Source of the DNA: Anoplopoma fimbria
Taxonomy: Eukaryota > Chordata > Actinopteri > Perciformes > Anoplopomatidae
Reading direction: 5' to 3'
DNA: 64,000 nucleotides
NCBI RefSeq assembly: GCF_027596085.1
Contig: NC_072472.1
Location: forward strand, 13,378,471-13,442,470
In this document: piece by piece, positions 34,490 to 47,900 of the stretch
Layout: each line of letters starts with the position of its first letter
Position numbering within the stretch: the stretch's first letter is position 1
Made by a program: the position numbers and the translations under genes
Notes under the pieces: generated by a model
The model's input: only the letters and a program-made list of their open reading frames with translations
Told to the model about the DNA's origin: nothing
Database searches by the model: none

Positions 34490-34913
34490 TTGACAACAGA
34501 AGGCGCACTGACATTTGTTTGGGGCGCGTTAATGATAATGGGGTTTGTATACATGGTAAACCTAATTGATAGTATTTTTCCAAATGAAGAGATGCATTTA
34601 TTTTTACGGTGTGCATTCCTACAAACTGCATGTGCTGTCCTTACACTGGCGTTTGAAAATGTGTTTGCTGATTTGAAACTTGTTGGAGACAAGCAATCAA
34701 TTTGTTGAAGAAGGAAGAGGATTGGTCCGTTTCGACCGCCTCACAAGTCTGTCTAGTGCTCTCAGAATAGGGAGAGACTTCAGAGATTTGGTCCAAAGTA
34801 TACTGGAGCAAAAGGATCTAAGGCAGCAGCATCTTGAGACTAACGTAACAACTTCAAGTGAGACAGAGTCAAACAGTAGGCCTATAGAGACTCGCATTCT
34901 TTTAATTAAATAA
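34490..34913 (+). other. Unassigned overlapping ORFs divergent from ufm1
   Basis: Two plus-strand frames overlap here. The first (to 34708; first ATG near 34532) predicts two hydrophobic helices (LTFVWGALMIMGFVYMVNLI; LRCAFLQTACAVLTLAF). The second (34680-34913) predicts a charged helical segment (GRDFRDLVQSILEQKDLRQQ). A single frameshift would join them. I recognise neither, and no splice sites stand out. It could be a small lineage-specific gene, an exon of a divergent transcript, a decayed gene, or chance. Confidence 0.2.
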
Positions 34914-35861
34914 CCTCCCTAATTAGTATCTAATTCAGCACAGGCTGGAAAAGTAGGGAGGGGAAAACAAGGTGCATTTAGGCAGGGTTAACAATTATAT
35001 AATAATAAAAAGAGAAAAGAAAATATATAAATATCTCTTTATGTCATTGCATCAGTAACCATTGAAATGTTCCAAAAAGGTCATTTGAATAGTAATTCTT
35101 GCCCTCTCTTGGGAGTTGTTAGGGGAGTGGTATTATTTATTTATTAATCTTATCCCTTAGTTAGTTATTAATCTTATCCCTACTTTTATTTTGATATATG
35201 ACTAAAATAAAAATGTATACATTTCCTTTTCTGTTTTTAGTATTAGATAATTGTGAACCCTGCCTACATGCAGCTCATTGTCACTAAGAGAATGTGGGTT
35301 TCTGTAATGTTTGACTCTGATCAAGATGCGCTTGGCATTAGCCCTCTAATAAATCTGTGCGCGCCTGCATCATTTAGGACAAAAATAGTAATATATAGTG
35401 GTGTACATAGTAATGTATCTAAACATCCATATGAATTCCAAAAGTTTCCAAAATAGTGTATTCAGCTGAAAAACCTCAAGACTTGTTTATGGCTTTAAGG
35501 ACGGTGTGCATCCGGAACGAAGTATTTAAACCCAATTGTTGCTGACGTAAACGCAGGGAGTTTGCCAAATGTTATTATAGCTGGATTATCGGGCCACAGT
35601 GGCAGCATTTCAGCATTTCGCCATCCAAGCGGTGTCATTTTTAGAGGCTCTATTTTCCTCAAAGTGTGAAAATCCTGAGTAGCCACGTCAAGCTGTTCAC
35701 TGCTCTCATCAATCCAAAAAGAAAGCATGAGCCAGACTTGTTCAGTTACATTTTGGCTTGGAATGATTACACATCTGAATAATGATGGATGGGCACGTGA
35801 ACTTACTGGAAGTTCAGAAGAAAGGTTATCCTAAGAGTAGTGCAGACTGTATAGATATCTT
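34914..35861. other. Intergenic DNA upstream of ufm1
   Basis: No recognised gene. A minus-strand frame is open for 77 codons at 35495-35728 with no match I know. Its downstream side reads GACGTAAACGCAGG and GTATTTAAACCC (a CRE-like and a TATA-like string), so an LTR or promoter fragment is possible. Confidence 0.4.
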
Positions 35862-35922
35862 CCTGTAAGTCGCTTTGGATAAAAGCGTCTGCTAAATGAC
35901 TGTAATGTAATGTAATGTAATA
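35862..35922 (+). mobile_element. L2/V-SINE-type 3' tail
   Basis: TAAGTCGCTTTGGATAAAAG then CGTCTGCTAAATGACTG and a (TGTAA)n tail. This is the conserved 3' end shared by fish L2-clade LINEs and the V-SINEs that use their machinery. The same tail occurs in reverse at 62970-63035. The body upstream is not clear. Confidence 0.85.
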
Positions 35923-37177
35923 TCTCTCCAATTCTGCTTGTGCTGGTCTAATCAGAATGCAAGTCTCTGGGTGGTTATTGTGCTGCTTAGTCATGTGTTA
36001 AAATCGTCTCATCAGCTTAAGTCTGATCAATTAGACAATCTGCGTGATCCCAGGACGAGAGACTGAATGTTAATCAGAAACACAAAACCTCAACTGTCTG
36101 TGAAGAACAAAACCGGCCACAGCATCGACTGAGAGCAGGTCAAAGGTCATTAAAATCAGTGGACGGCCAGAGGAGATTCAAGAAAGCTACTGTGACTTAT
36201 GTCACACATAGTTCATGATGACAATGAAGCCAGCTCCATTCATTGAAGGAGACCTTGAGATGCACTTGAAAGCTCCAAAAGCTAGTAAGTGGGTCTTTTA
36301 TCTTATGAAATTTGTTAATCTACAAAAAAATATGACAAATCATGCATATTTAAATGTTCATTACAAGCCATTGTTTCAGAGATAATACCTATGTGAGCTA
36401 CACTCTTGGTGCTGTGCCATCAAGAAAGAGAGAGAACAAAGGGGAGACAGAGAGGATGATGCAGTGTAGGCAGTGGAATGAGAACTGGCAAAGAGAATGG
36501 GAGCAGATTGATTATGATGACTCAGAGTTACAGTGCAGACACTCAGGCACACACCTCTGGGATAACAGTGAAGGGTCTTCCCCAGTTAGAAGTACAAATG
36601 CAGAGGAAGAGGTGGTGCTAAAAAGAGCTTTTACAGAGCATATGGAAAAAAGAATGTGAAGCTAATGAGAAAATATATCTTGTAGAATCCTGATGCAAGT
36701 ACATTCTAATTTATAGATAAGGTTTAGGTCTAGATAATAAATATATCAAAAGCAGATCCCTTGAGCATTCTTTTATTTCACTTTTACAGTTGGAATCAAA
36801 ATAGTGACTTAATTCAGCATATTCAGGACACAGTAGAATATTTTAATTAACCAGTCAGATTGAAGTTTCTTGCCTGATCTTACTCTCCTTGATCATAGAG
36901 AGAATTACATAATCAGTTTCCATACAGAAATTGATTTTCAGACTCTCTGAATCCATCATTGTGGTAAAGAAACATTTGTTTTGAAGCAGAAAGACTAGAC
37001 AAAGATATGACAGTTGTCCATCATCCTCTTGGAGGAAGCATGAGAGTGCGTTCAAAATACAAAATCTAATGATTGCAGTCAGTGCATGAGAGCAGCCTCT
37101 ACTGAGAGACCACATTATCATAGCAGAAGTATAACAGCAATCAATGCTAATACTGCTGCTTATGCATGCAAGCATGT

Positions 37178-37246
<69 letters not shown>

Positions 37247-40200
37247 AACAAACAAACAAACAAACAAACAAACAAACAAACAGACGTGCACTATGAAGTA
37301 GGTGTGAAGTACATGCATAATACGTGTGCTTTTGTGCATACAAAAATGTCACTGATGGGGAACCTTCTGTGTTATTTCTCTCTGGATCAACAGAAATATT
37401 GACATAATCGAATGCTCTCACCCTCAGGGAAAGGGTTCAGACATCATGGTGACCCAGGAAGAAAAGTAGTGCACAGTGTGTAAATGCAATTTACAGCCAC
37501 TGTTGGAGATGTCTGACTTACAAACACATATCATTCTCTATTTATATGTAGGACATTCTGTTGCTACAAATACTCTGCAACACCCCCTCAGTAATCCTTT
37601 TGAGTTCCAAGTTGTTGGATTTTTGTGTGCGGTTATGTTCCTGTGTTTTGTATTTCTACTTGCCACACAAAATCAGCCAGCATGGCTCATGTAGATAGCT
37701 TTTCAATCTGTATAGTTGACCTGAGAGATATATCAAGACACAAGATACAATGTAGATATGTGAAAAGCTTAGACTTCTTTTATTTCCTGACTTCACCTCT
37801 CCCCACACTGACGGCGGCCCGCTTGATAAGTCGCATATCACCGTTTTGAGTTGGTTTATAATAGATATAGAATAGATTTGATCCTTACATTTTTTCCTTC
37901 AGTTTAAATATAGACCAAGCAAAGGCTGCTGCTCCAGACAGAGAGGCAGTTGATAATTAATGCCTTAATATGGAGCCCCTAACCTCTTAGGTTAAGACTG
38001 GATTTAAAGTCCAGGCTTAGTTTATCAAACAGTGCCTGCAAGACTGGAGAAAAGGTTAATCAGGAGGGCAAACCATTTCACGATTCATTGACCTCACCTT
38101 CTGAAAAAGAAATCAGTGCCCATCACAAATATCTAGAAATGGTATATATCTTAGATGAAAATCAAGCATTAGAATAAACTTAATGCTATAAAGCTGTCTC
38201 TGTCATTGCTTCTTTCCCCTGGCTTAATGGCCCGTAGAATTTACAATCCATACTGCATTACCTACAAACTGCATATACTCAAACTCACTCTGTGTTGTTG
38301 GAATATTAGGACAAACTCTTACTATTGCTTATTAGTTATTTGCCTTGTATTAGGCAACATGCAATTGCTCAATGTGTGTGTGTGTTTGTGTGTGTGAACA
38401 ACTGGTGGCAGTTTATTTTCATAGTAGTAGTTGGCAAGATACTACAGGTGGACAGAAATATTCTGTAAGTTATTTATTTTGTTCATAGCAACAACATTTA
38501 GCTTACTTACACTGATTCCCAAATATTAAAATATACCCTCAGTGTTATGCTTTTACAAGGAAAATAATGGGTCTCATCGACAATTATCTTCCTATGTTTT
38601 TTTCTTAAATATAGGGTCCTAAGGAAAGTTACGTCAGATTCATGACGTGTTCTTAAATGGAAGAATTGTTTGTACCTGTGTTCTTATGAATCCATTGTCC
38701 TTGTGCCAGTTGATCCTAATTAGCACAGGTAAACGCCTTAGTTTATGGGATTCTATCTGTCCTTTTGTGTTTAAGTGTCAATGAAGTGTTTATTTATTTT
38801 TAAAGACAGCAATGCTTCCTAAAATAATGAAAAATATTATAAAGAGATAATAAAATAGTAAACGTATTTTTGTTATTTAAATCCTATATTATACAACTAT
38901 ATTGTATATACAACAATATTTTGGACAAATATGTCAGCACTGAAATGTGTGTAAGTGTCGGTAGATTCTGTTCTTACTGAACAAAACCAAAACAAGAAAA
39001 CATTGGTGAATGTCAGAATGTTTGTAAAAACTGTATTTTAAGAAGACATTTTCTTCTGAAGAGCTGTTGGTGAATGAGGCCAATGTGATTAAAAACATCA
39101 TTAAAACACAGTTACTGTTACTATGGACATGACTCCAGTTTATACAGATCCATTACAGTATTTATTAATACATCTGTAACTATGCCTCTTTCTCCTCTTT
39201 GTTGCTCATAGTGACTTAGGGTTTAACTGACAACTCTATAAATTCTCCACAAATTATTTTTCATTGTTACAGAAATGTATCTGATTTTCAACAGATGACA
39301 GTTTCTGACAATGAAAAGTTTACAAATCAACTCATAGCACATATTGTTATTCTGTTTTCCAACGGGCTTACATAACCATATATAACACAATTTACCTTCT
39401 TATAGTTGTCATAATGCTGGTGTTCGTTTTCCTATGCATTTGTGTTATCTGGTTGTTTTAACATGTAATCCTCTGAAGCTGTCATGTAGACACCACTTTT
39501 ACTTGTTGCTGCTGAGCCTCTAAGTCAAGTTCTGTGTTCAGCTGAGTCTGTTTGAGTAATTCCCTGTTTGCGTAGCAGGGGATAAGATTATAGTTTTGGC
39601 AGTTAATATGATGTATTGTATATAAGTTTTACCCATATGTATCATAATTGGGAACAGAACACTGTCAAACCATGATGATTCATACTAAACAGATAACCTT
39701 ACCAAAAAGTTGTCCCTCCTTAAATTATTATCAAACATGATGATAAAAATTAATCTGCAAAAACGAATGCAAAAAGACCTCAGGAGACAAACCCTCTAAG
39801 TCACTCTTCTAATGTTTACTTATTTTACATAATCCCCAGCATACTAAAGTGTAATTCAATTCATGATGAGGAAGAAGTTGCCAGGGTTGTGTTGATAACT
39901 AAAGGGCATGATAAGCAAAGTTCCAAAGACACAGTTACATGGCATGTTGTTTGTATACAGTGAATAACTCCCAGATGCACAACACTGCTCCACAGTCTGA
40001 TAGATGTATTCAACCTTCCTGTTGTTGATGCGTTCCCCAAATGTTATTATCCTGGTGGCACACTGAGCCCAAACAAAATGAATCACAGATTCAAGTGGGA
40101 GGCCAGATACATATACAGCGTATCATTAAAATTCACATGCAGTAACCAAAATGTAATGATGCATGACAGAATAATTTAGTTTGATACAGGCACTGTGGGT

Positions 40201-40389
40201 TTAGGAAATAAAGAGACACTGGGGAAACAGGTTTTTATTTTTTATCGTGGATTCGTTCCAAAAACACATTTCATAAGTTATTTACTCTGATGTACGATGG
40301 CTGACAATTCTTCACTGTGCAAAAAGGTATTTCTTATCTAGCAGGTTTACCCCGACTTCTCATGTACAGTGTATATTTATAATCTGTAG
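35923..40389. other. Intergenic DNA
   Basis: No gene recognised. A plus-strand frame at 36354-36659 (101 codons, rich in E, R, S) has no match I know. The CA/CAAA microsatellite lies at 37179-37282. 38400-40200 is AT-rich with no feature. Confidence 0.5.
37179..37282. repeat. Compound (CA)n(CAAA)n microsatellite
   Basis: 64 bp of CA followed by ten CAAA units. The long ORFs on both strands across it (HTHTH, VCVCV, NKQT, FVCL repeats) are translations of the repeat. Confidence 0.97.
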
Positions 40390-40454
40390 CCAACAGCACA
40401 TTTCAGAATCCGTTCTGAAGAAATGTCAGAACGGATTCCGAAATGTGCTGTTGG
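40390..40454. repeat. 29-bp-arm hairpin with 7-nt loop
   Basis: The left arm (40390-40418, CCAACAGCACATTTCAGAAT...) pairs with the right arm (40426-40454). There is a single mismatch (A against G in the arm alignment) and the loop is AGAAATG. RNA from it would form a 65-nt stem-loop. Arm length and loop resemble a small pre-miRNA, but no miRNA family is recognised. A tiny palindromic transposon is the alternative. Confidence 0.88.
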
Positions 40455-40619
40455 ATGTTGTTAGGAAGATCTCCCGACCGGTTTGAAAAAAGAATCATGA
40501 ATAGCCAAAAGTAACAGAAGATTGATTGATTGATTGTAAGCTCAGAAGACTGGTAAGTGAAGGGAAAAGAAGACAGCAGTCAGTCATTAAGAAGGCTGGT
40601 GAAAATGTGCAGAGGTTGT

Positions 40620-40759
<140 letters not shown>

Positions 40760-42864
40760 CTTATGTGTCTTGGTGACGAATCCACACATCAGGCAGTTAT
40801 TAGCAGCATCCTTTGTTTCCGCCTCATCAGTATGTTTTCACACAATATAAAAAAAAGTTAATGTGAAAATTGTACAAAAATGTCTTTACTTATATAACAC
40901 AAGTTACACAAACATTGTGCGTTTGTAATGTACAAAATATGATTTAGTATGGTCTGTTTAGTTTCTTTTCCACTCGCTTCATCACCACCACCATCATCAC
41001 CTTTCCAGCTCCTCTCCCTCTTTTCTCCCCCTTTTGTCAAGTTTCCTCACTGATGCGTTGCCACGGCTTTCCAGATTTAGCAGCACTCTCCGTTTCTGTC
41101 TCAGTTCATCTTCACAAGTCTGCAAGCAATTTGTCATTTACCATCTTTCTGTCACACGTTTCCTTCCTCAAAGATTGGAATTGAATGTACTGCTGACAGT
41201 TAAAGAAGCCTAATAGCATTGAGGTGGCTTTACCTCTCTTTTTTATTCTCGATTCTCCAAAAACCAAAAGCACCAACAATCACAGATCAATACAAATAAC
41301 TAAAACCATTTTATGTTGTGGATAGGTCTCAGAGGTTTTGAGAAGCAGTGGCAACTCACAAGTTGATCCATTATTCTTATTTATGTTTTAAACTATAAAC
41401 TCCACCAGTACTATAATTTTGTGCAGCTGCCTACCCCTCATGGTCATTCCCCCAAATTATGTGCAGGGATATTCTGTATTTGTGTGTGTGTGTGTAGGCA
41501 TGAGCCTTGCATCTATTTGTGCCTCAGCTGCCTACACTACAGAAGATGAGGCCTAAAGCACTAATTAGAGCGCCAATGATTACAGCTCAATCCCCTTGTT
41601 CTGTCACTCACACACTTCCAGACATAGCCGACTATATTTAGACAAGGAAAATCAGTGTTTTTGCCAGAAAGCAGTGTACCTCCATCAGTCTGGGATGTGC
41701 ATGATTGGCATCTCTAACAAGGTAAGTAGGTATTTTTGAAACCAGTTCATACACTGGATTAAGAAAGATGCCTGTAAACCTAAGTGTTGCAGAATTCAGC
41801 CTATGCATATGATTATTCAATTTATGTTAAACTAGTGCCTGTTCAGTGCAATGTCGTTTGGAGGGTGTGCCCATCCGGAGCAGGCAAATTATTTTGCTCC
41901 CAGGAGTTGTGCTTGCAGCTTAGTCAGGCGGGGGTGCCCGTTCAGAGCGAGTCGACTGCTGGGCCCGGGGGAATACTGTTGCAGCGTTGTCAAGAACAGC
42001 TCCGGAGAAGTGAAGAGAAATTTGTCTGTATCGTTAGTATATCCAGCATCCAGCAGCACAACTGAACGGCCAGCTACAGGCAACATGCTCAACTATTGAC
42101 TGTGTTGCATGTCCAAATAGGACCAAATTCCACACGGCACTATCTGAGGTCCCCACCAATACACCCACCAGATGAACGTTTTTTGAAATATGTGAAGAAC
42201 ACACACACATGCAGACAGAGATTCCTTGCTTTGTAGTTAGGTGAGGAAAATCAATAGGAGTTGCAACATTTGCATCACCGATGTTATTGTACTTGCCCGA
42301 CCGTTGTGAAATCAATACTAATCTGTTTAGTGTTATGCAGCAAGGAGCTTTTTCTTAATGTTCTGTCTAATCAGTGAAAATTAAAGTTTTGCATGGTTTG
42401 GTAGCAAATTGTCTAAACCTCCCAAAATTGCCTTGCAAAACAACTTTTAATTACAACTGTCTTAATAAGTTAAGGAAAGGGCAGTCTCCTCTGCAGGATG
42501 TAAGTGGCATTTAAAAGTGAAAAAAGGTTGATTAACAGCTTACTTCCTTAATAAATCTCCTTTTTTCAATTTGCCCAGACATTTCTCCACGTTCACCCAC
42601 AATGATTCTCTTGAAACATTTGCTTGACTGATGGAGCATTTCTGTGCTTTACAGCTTTTCATTTTTTTTTGCATGTGAGAGCTAAGAACTGCGAGATTAG
42701 ATGAAAAAAAACAATGGTCTCCGTGGAGAATAAAATAGGTTTGTTGCAGCAGAAAAATACAACAACACTGACTACTATACAAAATGGTCTAACGTGTTAA
42801 TTAGTAAGAATCCTTTTGGTTTTAGAGATATCTCATAATTAATACATTTATATGATAACATGTA
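40760..42864. other. Intergenic DNA
   Basis: No gene recognised. 41850-42180 is GC-richer with several overlapping open frames, then GTGTTGCATGTCCAAATAGG and CACACGGCACTATCTG, wording I associate with an unnamed fish repeat. Otherwise AT-rich. Confidence 0.45.
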
Positions 42865-44471
42865 CAGTGGGTACGGAAAGTATTCAGACCCCTTTAAATT
42901 TTTCACCCTTTGTTTCATTGCAGCCATTTCCTAAAATCGAAAAAGTTCATTTTTTTTCGCATTAATGTACACTCAGCAACCCATCTTGACAGAAAAAACC
43001 AGAAATGTAGAAATCTTTGCAAATTTATTAAAAAAGAAAAACTGAAATATCACATGGTCATAAGTATTCAGACCCTTTGCTCATTATTGAGTAGAAGCAC
43101 CCTTTTGAGCTAGTACAGCCATGAGTCTTCTTGGGAATGATGCAACAAGTTTCTCACACCTGGATTTGGGGATCCTCTGCCATTCTTCCTTGCAGATCCT
43201 CTCCAGTTCTGTCAGGGTGGATGGTGAACGTTGGTGGACAGCCATTTTCAGGTCTCTCCAGAGATGCTCAATTGGGTTTAGGTCAGGGCTCTGGCTGGGC
43301 CAGTCAAGAATGGTCACAGACTTGTTCCGAAGCCACTCCTTTGTTATTTTAGCTGTGTGCTTCGGGTCATTGTCTTGTTGGAAGGTGAACCTTCAGCCCA
43401 GTCTGAGGTCCTGAGCACTCTGGAGGAGGTTTTCTTCCAGGATATCTCTGTACTTGGCCGCATTCATCTTTCCTTCAATTGCAACCAGTCGTCCTGTCCC
43501 TGCAGCTGAAAAACACCCCCATAGCATGATGCTGCCACCACCATGTTTCACTGTTGGGATTGTATTGGGCAGGTGATGAGCAGTGCCTGGTTTTCTCCAC
43601 ACATACCGCTTAGAATTAACGCCAAAAAGTTCAATCTTGGTCTCATCAGACCAGAGAATCTTATTTCTCATAGTTTGGGAGTCCTCCATGTGTTTTTTGG
43701 CAAACTCTATGCAGGCTTTCATATGTCTTGCACTGAGGAGAGGCTTCCGTCGGGCCACTCTGCCATAAAGCCCCGACTGGTGGAGGGCTGCAGTGATAGT
43801 TGACTTTGTGGAACTTTCTCCCATCTCCCTACTGCATCTCTGCAGCTCAGCCACAGTGATCTTTGGGTTCTTCTTTACCTCTCTCACCAAGGCTCTTCTC
43901 CCACGATTGCTCAGTTTGGCTGGACGGCCAGGTCTAGGAAGAGTTCTGGTCATACTTCTTCCATTTAAGGATTATGGAGGCCACTGTGCTCTTAGGAACC
44001 TTGAGTGCTGCAGAAATTCTTTTGTAACCTTGGCCAGATCTGTGCCTTGCCACAATTCTGTCTCTGAGCTCCTTGGGCAGTTCCTTCGACCTCATGATTC
44101 TCATTTGTTCTGACATGCACTGTGAGCTGTAAGGTCTTATATAGACAGGTGTGTGCCTTTCCTAATCAAGTCCAATCAGTTTAATTAAACACAGCTGGAC
44201 TCCAATGAAGGAGTAGAACCATCTCAAGGAGGATCAGAAGAAATGGACAGCATGTGAGTTAGATATGAGTGTCACAGCAAAGGGTCTGAATACTTATGAC
44301 CATGTGATATTTCAGTTTTTCTTTTTTAATAAATTTGCAAAAATTTCTACATTTCTGTTTTTTTCTGTCAAGATAGGTTGCTGAGTGTACATTAATGCGA
44401 AATAGCAAATGGCTGCAATGAAACAAAGAGTGAAAAATTTAAAGGGGTCTGAATACTTTCCGTACCCACTG
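42865..44471 (-). mobile_element. Tc1-like transposon, full length with long TIRs
   Basis: 1607 bp between TA dinucleotides (42863-42864 and 44472-44473). The ends are CAGTGGGTACGGAAAGTATT and its reverse complement. The inverted repeats are unusually long: about 217 bp left (42865-43081) and 195 bp right (44277-44471), with a ~20-bp indel between them. TATTCAGACCC recurs at the inner TIR boundary, the usual place for a second transposase site. The transposase on the minus strand is broken. The good TIR match points to a fairly young insertion. Confidence 0.95.
43084..44116 (-). pseudogene. Tc1 transposase, inactivated
   Basis: Three open pieces cover a near complete Tc1 transposase. The first is the N-terminal paired-type helix-turn-helix (44116-43934; KELPKELRDRIVARHRSGQG). 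The middle has a GRPAKLS linker motif and the first catalytic Asp in [13 protein letters not shown] (43953-43393). The C-terminal part has the second Asp in QQDNDPKHTA and the Glu in DLNPIEHLWRDLK. A frameshift separates the first two pieces around 43934-43953. An in-frame TGA at 43395-43393 cuts the protein after QSAQDLRLG. The DDE residues remain, but no full-length product is possible. Confidence 0.93.
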
Positions 44472-44808
44472 TATATGCAGTAAAGAGAACTGCAAATTCA
44501 GAATATATGTGTATGCAGGATGTGGACATTACAAATAGAACATTATTCATTATTTACTTTATAACATTAACGACATTTGTTATTTATCAGCTCGCTGCAT
44601 AGAATGAAATGCTTCCAGATAAATTATGTTCAGGTTGTTTGCTCATTGTCAGATTGATTTTCAGTCCAGTTTTTGTGGTGATGCACTGGTGACCACATCT
44701 TATGGCTATGTAGCTGTGTTTAGCTCTAATCTGTCTGGCAATAACATCCCTCCATCCACACTAGCATTGCAGATGGCAATGTCCTGTCTCACACACTCGA
44801 AATATCCC

Positions 44809-44917
<109 letters not shown>

Positions 44918-47900
44918 ACCATATAAGCACATGCTTTTCTACCACTTGTTAGCTTGAGAGATTATTTCCATGTTGCTGTCACGCTCATAATTGGTTTCCT
45001 GGATGTCATTCTGTTCAGTCCGCCTGTTCTGCTTTGTCTTTAGCCTTATTACATGGCAATGTTGGATGAATGCACATATAAATTGAATGCTGAATGTATG
45101 TGTGTGCATCTGTACTGTCTATTATATATTGCCATTGCTCTATACTATTTCCCATTGTCCTCTCTTTCAATTTGGCTTGTGGTGCCATCTGGTCGAGTAA
45201 TATCTTTCTGAGCTAATGCAACCAGGGTAATTTACTGCACATTTATCGTATTTGACACATTAGGTTAATATGGTTCTCGTGGGACATCATGCACCAATTT
45301 GTTGGGGTGGGGGTGTCTTGTCAGAAATGTCAATGAATGTAATTCTTGACAGTTAGCAAGTGGCAGAGCTTCAGATTTTCAGGTGGGGAGAGCCTAAATT
45401 GGAGCCCTGTCACAGATAATTGAATAGTGTGGATGCAGCCCAGAAAAGGAGGGGTTGCATTGTGGATGACAGTTCAAGTGTTGCTAGGGTGAATTTTGAT
45501 CTAACAGACACAATTAGAGACATGTGAACGCAGAGCTCCTCTGTTCCAGCTAATATAGAGGTTGAAACTGAGATGAAAGGCAGTGTCAAGCATGCAGCAC
45601 AGTAGTTCGAAGCGCACATCAAAACATTATGGTGCAAATTGTTTTTACAAATTACACAAAGCACCTGAAGTGCATCAAACTACAAACTGTTCCTCAATTT
45701 TATAAAATTAAAAAAAGTCACACTTACAGCAGATTATACTTCAGAATGAGGTACAATAAGATGTACAATGCCTGAGACGTTACCAAAAAATTGTACAGAA
45801 CAAAATCAGAAACAAATTCACAACAAAAAGCTGTTGGCTTGTTAGCTATTCATTTATTAGCAGGCAGTTCCTGATTTGAGCACAAGACGTTAAAGGGAAA
45901 CTATTCAGGGGTTTGTGTCCCTTATTGCAAAGTGCAACCCAGGTAGGGGGCAGAGAATAAGGATTTGGCAGATGGGGATATGATTTGTAAGAAAAGATGA
46001 TGTTGCATAGATATAAGTTTTTCTGTATACAACAGAAGATAATAGTCAGTAACTGGCGTTCAAGCCTTCAGCTGTCTTGTATATGATTGGGGAATGGATT
46101 TTAATTTATCAATTTAACATTACATCATATATCCCCTGCTTTAATTATTTCCGTTTAGCTCCATGCAACCTCAAGGTAATGAGATGTGTGTATATTTTTC
46201 AAATGAGACATTGGAAATATCTCTGCGCCTGCTCTTTTTTAAGTTAATTTCCACAGATACCAGATTGATTCATTTTAGCTCTTGTAAATTTTATTCATAA
46301 AACCACATGGAAACTTACTGTAGAAGGGTTCAAGTTGAAATGTAGTTTGTTCAGCCAACATTTTCCCAATACCAATCCTCTAAACAAACAATCCTTCTTA
46401 ATTATACATGTCAACCTTTTAGCTCAGCTTGTCTGCGTTATTGCTGATAAGTAAGCAGCTTTAACATCAATCATATCTCCTGCTTTGCACTTGCTTTGTG
46501 CATACCGAGGCACAATCTAATGCAGAAAAAATAAATAGAAACTTAGCTTTATTAGTAAGACAGAGATAGTGAGAGAATGAAAAGCAGTTGAGGCTGTGGA
46601 GCTGGTGGAGATCAGCCTTCTGTGTTTGGCACCAGGGTGTCGGCACAGAGTGTACCCAGGGCCTCCTTCAGCAATCAGAGGCTTAATGGATGACTGGCCT
46701 GGGAAACTGCAGGCGCTATTCTGAAGTGATGGAGGTCTGGCTCAGGATGTGCCTGTCTCACATACACCGAAAACACACTCACACACTTAAGCAGACATGC
46801 ACACAGAAGGGTAGTTGGATGACAAACCGCTTTGGTCCCAAGAGGAAAACGTGACCTTTCAGAGACAATTGGGCATTATTTTAGCAGAGCACATGGCAGC
46901 ATTTTGCACTGCCTAAGTGGCATTTTGGTTGGATGTATGTACGGTTTGTTGACAGTCTGACAGTCTAAGATTTGTGCTTGCAATGATGAGTTGCTCATCA
47001 AGACCTCTTACACCAGTTAGGCCTTAGCCATTTTCATTAGCTTAACGCATGTCTAACCAGATCCTATTCAAAATGTTACCAGCTCTAAATGATGATAATA
47101 CTGTCTGTTAGTCAGTTTAAATGGATATCAACATAGCTCCAAGCAAGACAAAAAAAACATTCTGATACATTCAGGTGTAGCTGTATGATAAATATCAACT
47201 TTAGAACCATTGCTATGAAAGATGTTACATATAGCATATGTTATTACAATATAGTTGCATGAAGTGACAATAGTGAGGGTAAATAGTTGTTATGTGCCAA
47301 TCCTTTAGCAAAGCTGTCACAGTGGTCCAACACGGCACCTGCTTGGCTCTAATTTAGGAGTTATATGCAGACAAGGTGTGCTAAACTTGTTACAGTGAAT
47401 CAATATTGGATTAGATTAAAAACTTAATCAAGCCTTGAAGTGAGGACTTGTTTTAACCTCAATAGGAAATGCACTGTTCTCATTTTAGCTGTCAGGTCTG
47501 GAACGAGGAGTCAAGCCATTGTATTAATTGATTTAAAAGAGCCGTCCGTGGGTTTCTGTTACAGCTATCTAGTTCGTAATTTACAAGTTAGTGATTGTTA
47601 GGCTAAGTGGCTGCCGTCCTACGCACCTGTCTGTCGAGCTACCTGCCAGTGTACTTGTTGATCATGAATTCGTCCTCAGTTGCATAGTGGTGGTGTATTA
47701 TGCTCGAGGCCACAGCTTGTTTTACGAACCTTCTTGTTTTGTTCATTTTCAGGTATGCAAATGTTTCAATCTATTGTCTTTTTAAAGCTATTAACTGTTT
47801 ATTTTAATCCAATATTCTGCATGTGTGCAATGCCTCTCTTCTCCTGCCTGTTTAACATACTGTATAACAACTTACAAAAGCTTAAGAGATTTCCAATGCC

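Noticed and set aside
37241..37282. CRISPR-like or other regularly spaced array
   Set aside because: It is a simple CAAA tandem repeat without spacers. No CRISPR array, tRNA gene or rRNA gene was recognised anywhere in the window.
36855..37421. 188-codon minus-strand ORF with FVCL and VCV repeats
   Set aside because: Its core is translation of the CAAA and CA microsatellite; the flanks have no similarity I recognise.
43393..43953. Intact Tc1 transposase gene
   Set aside because: The 186-codon frame lacks the N-terminal helix-turn-helix and stops before the second catalytic Asp. It is the middle piece of a broken gene.
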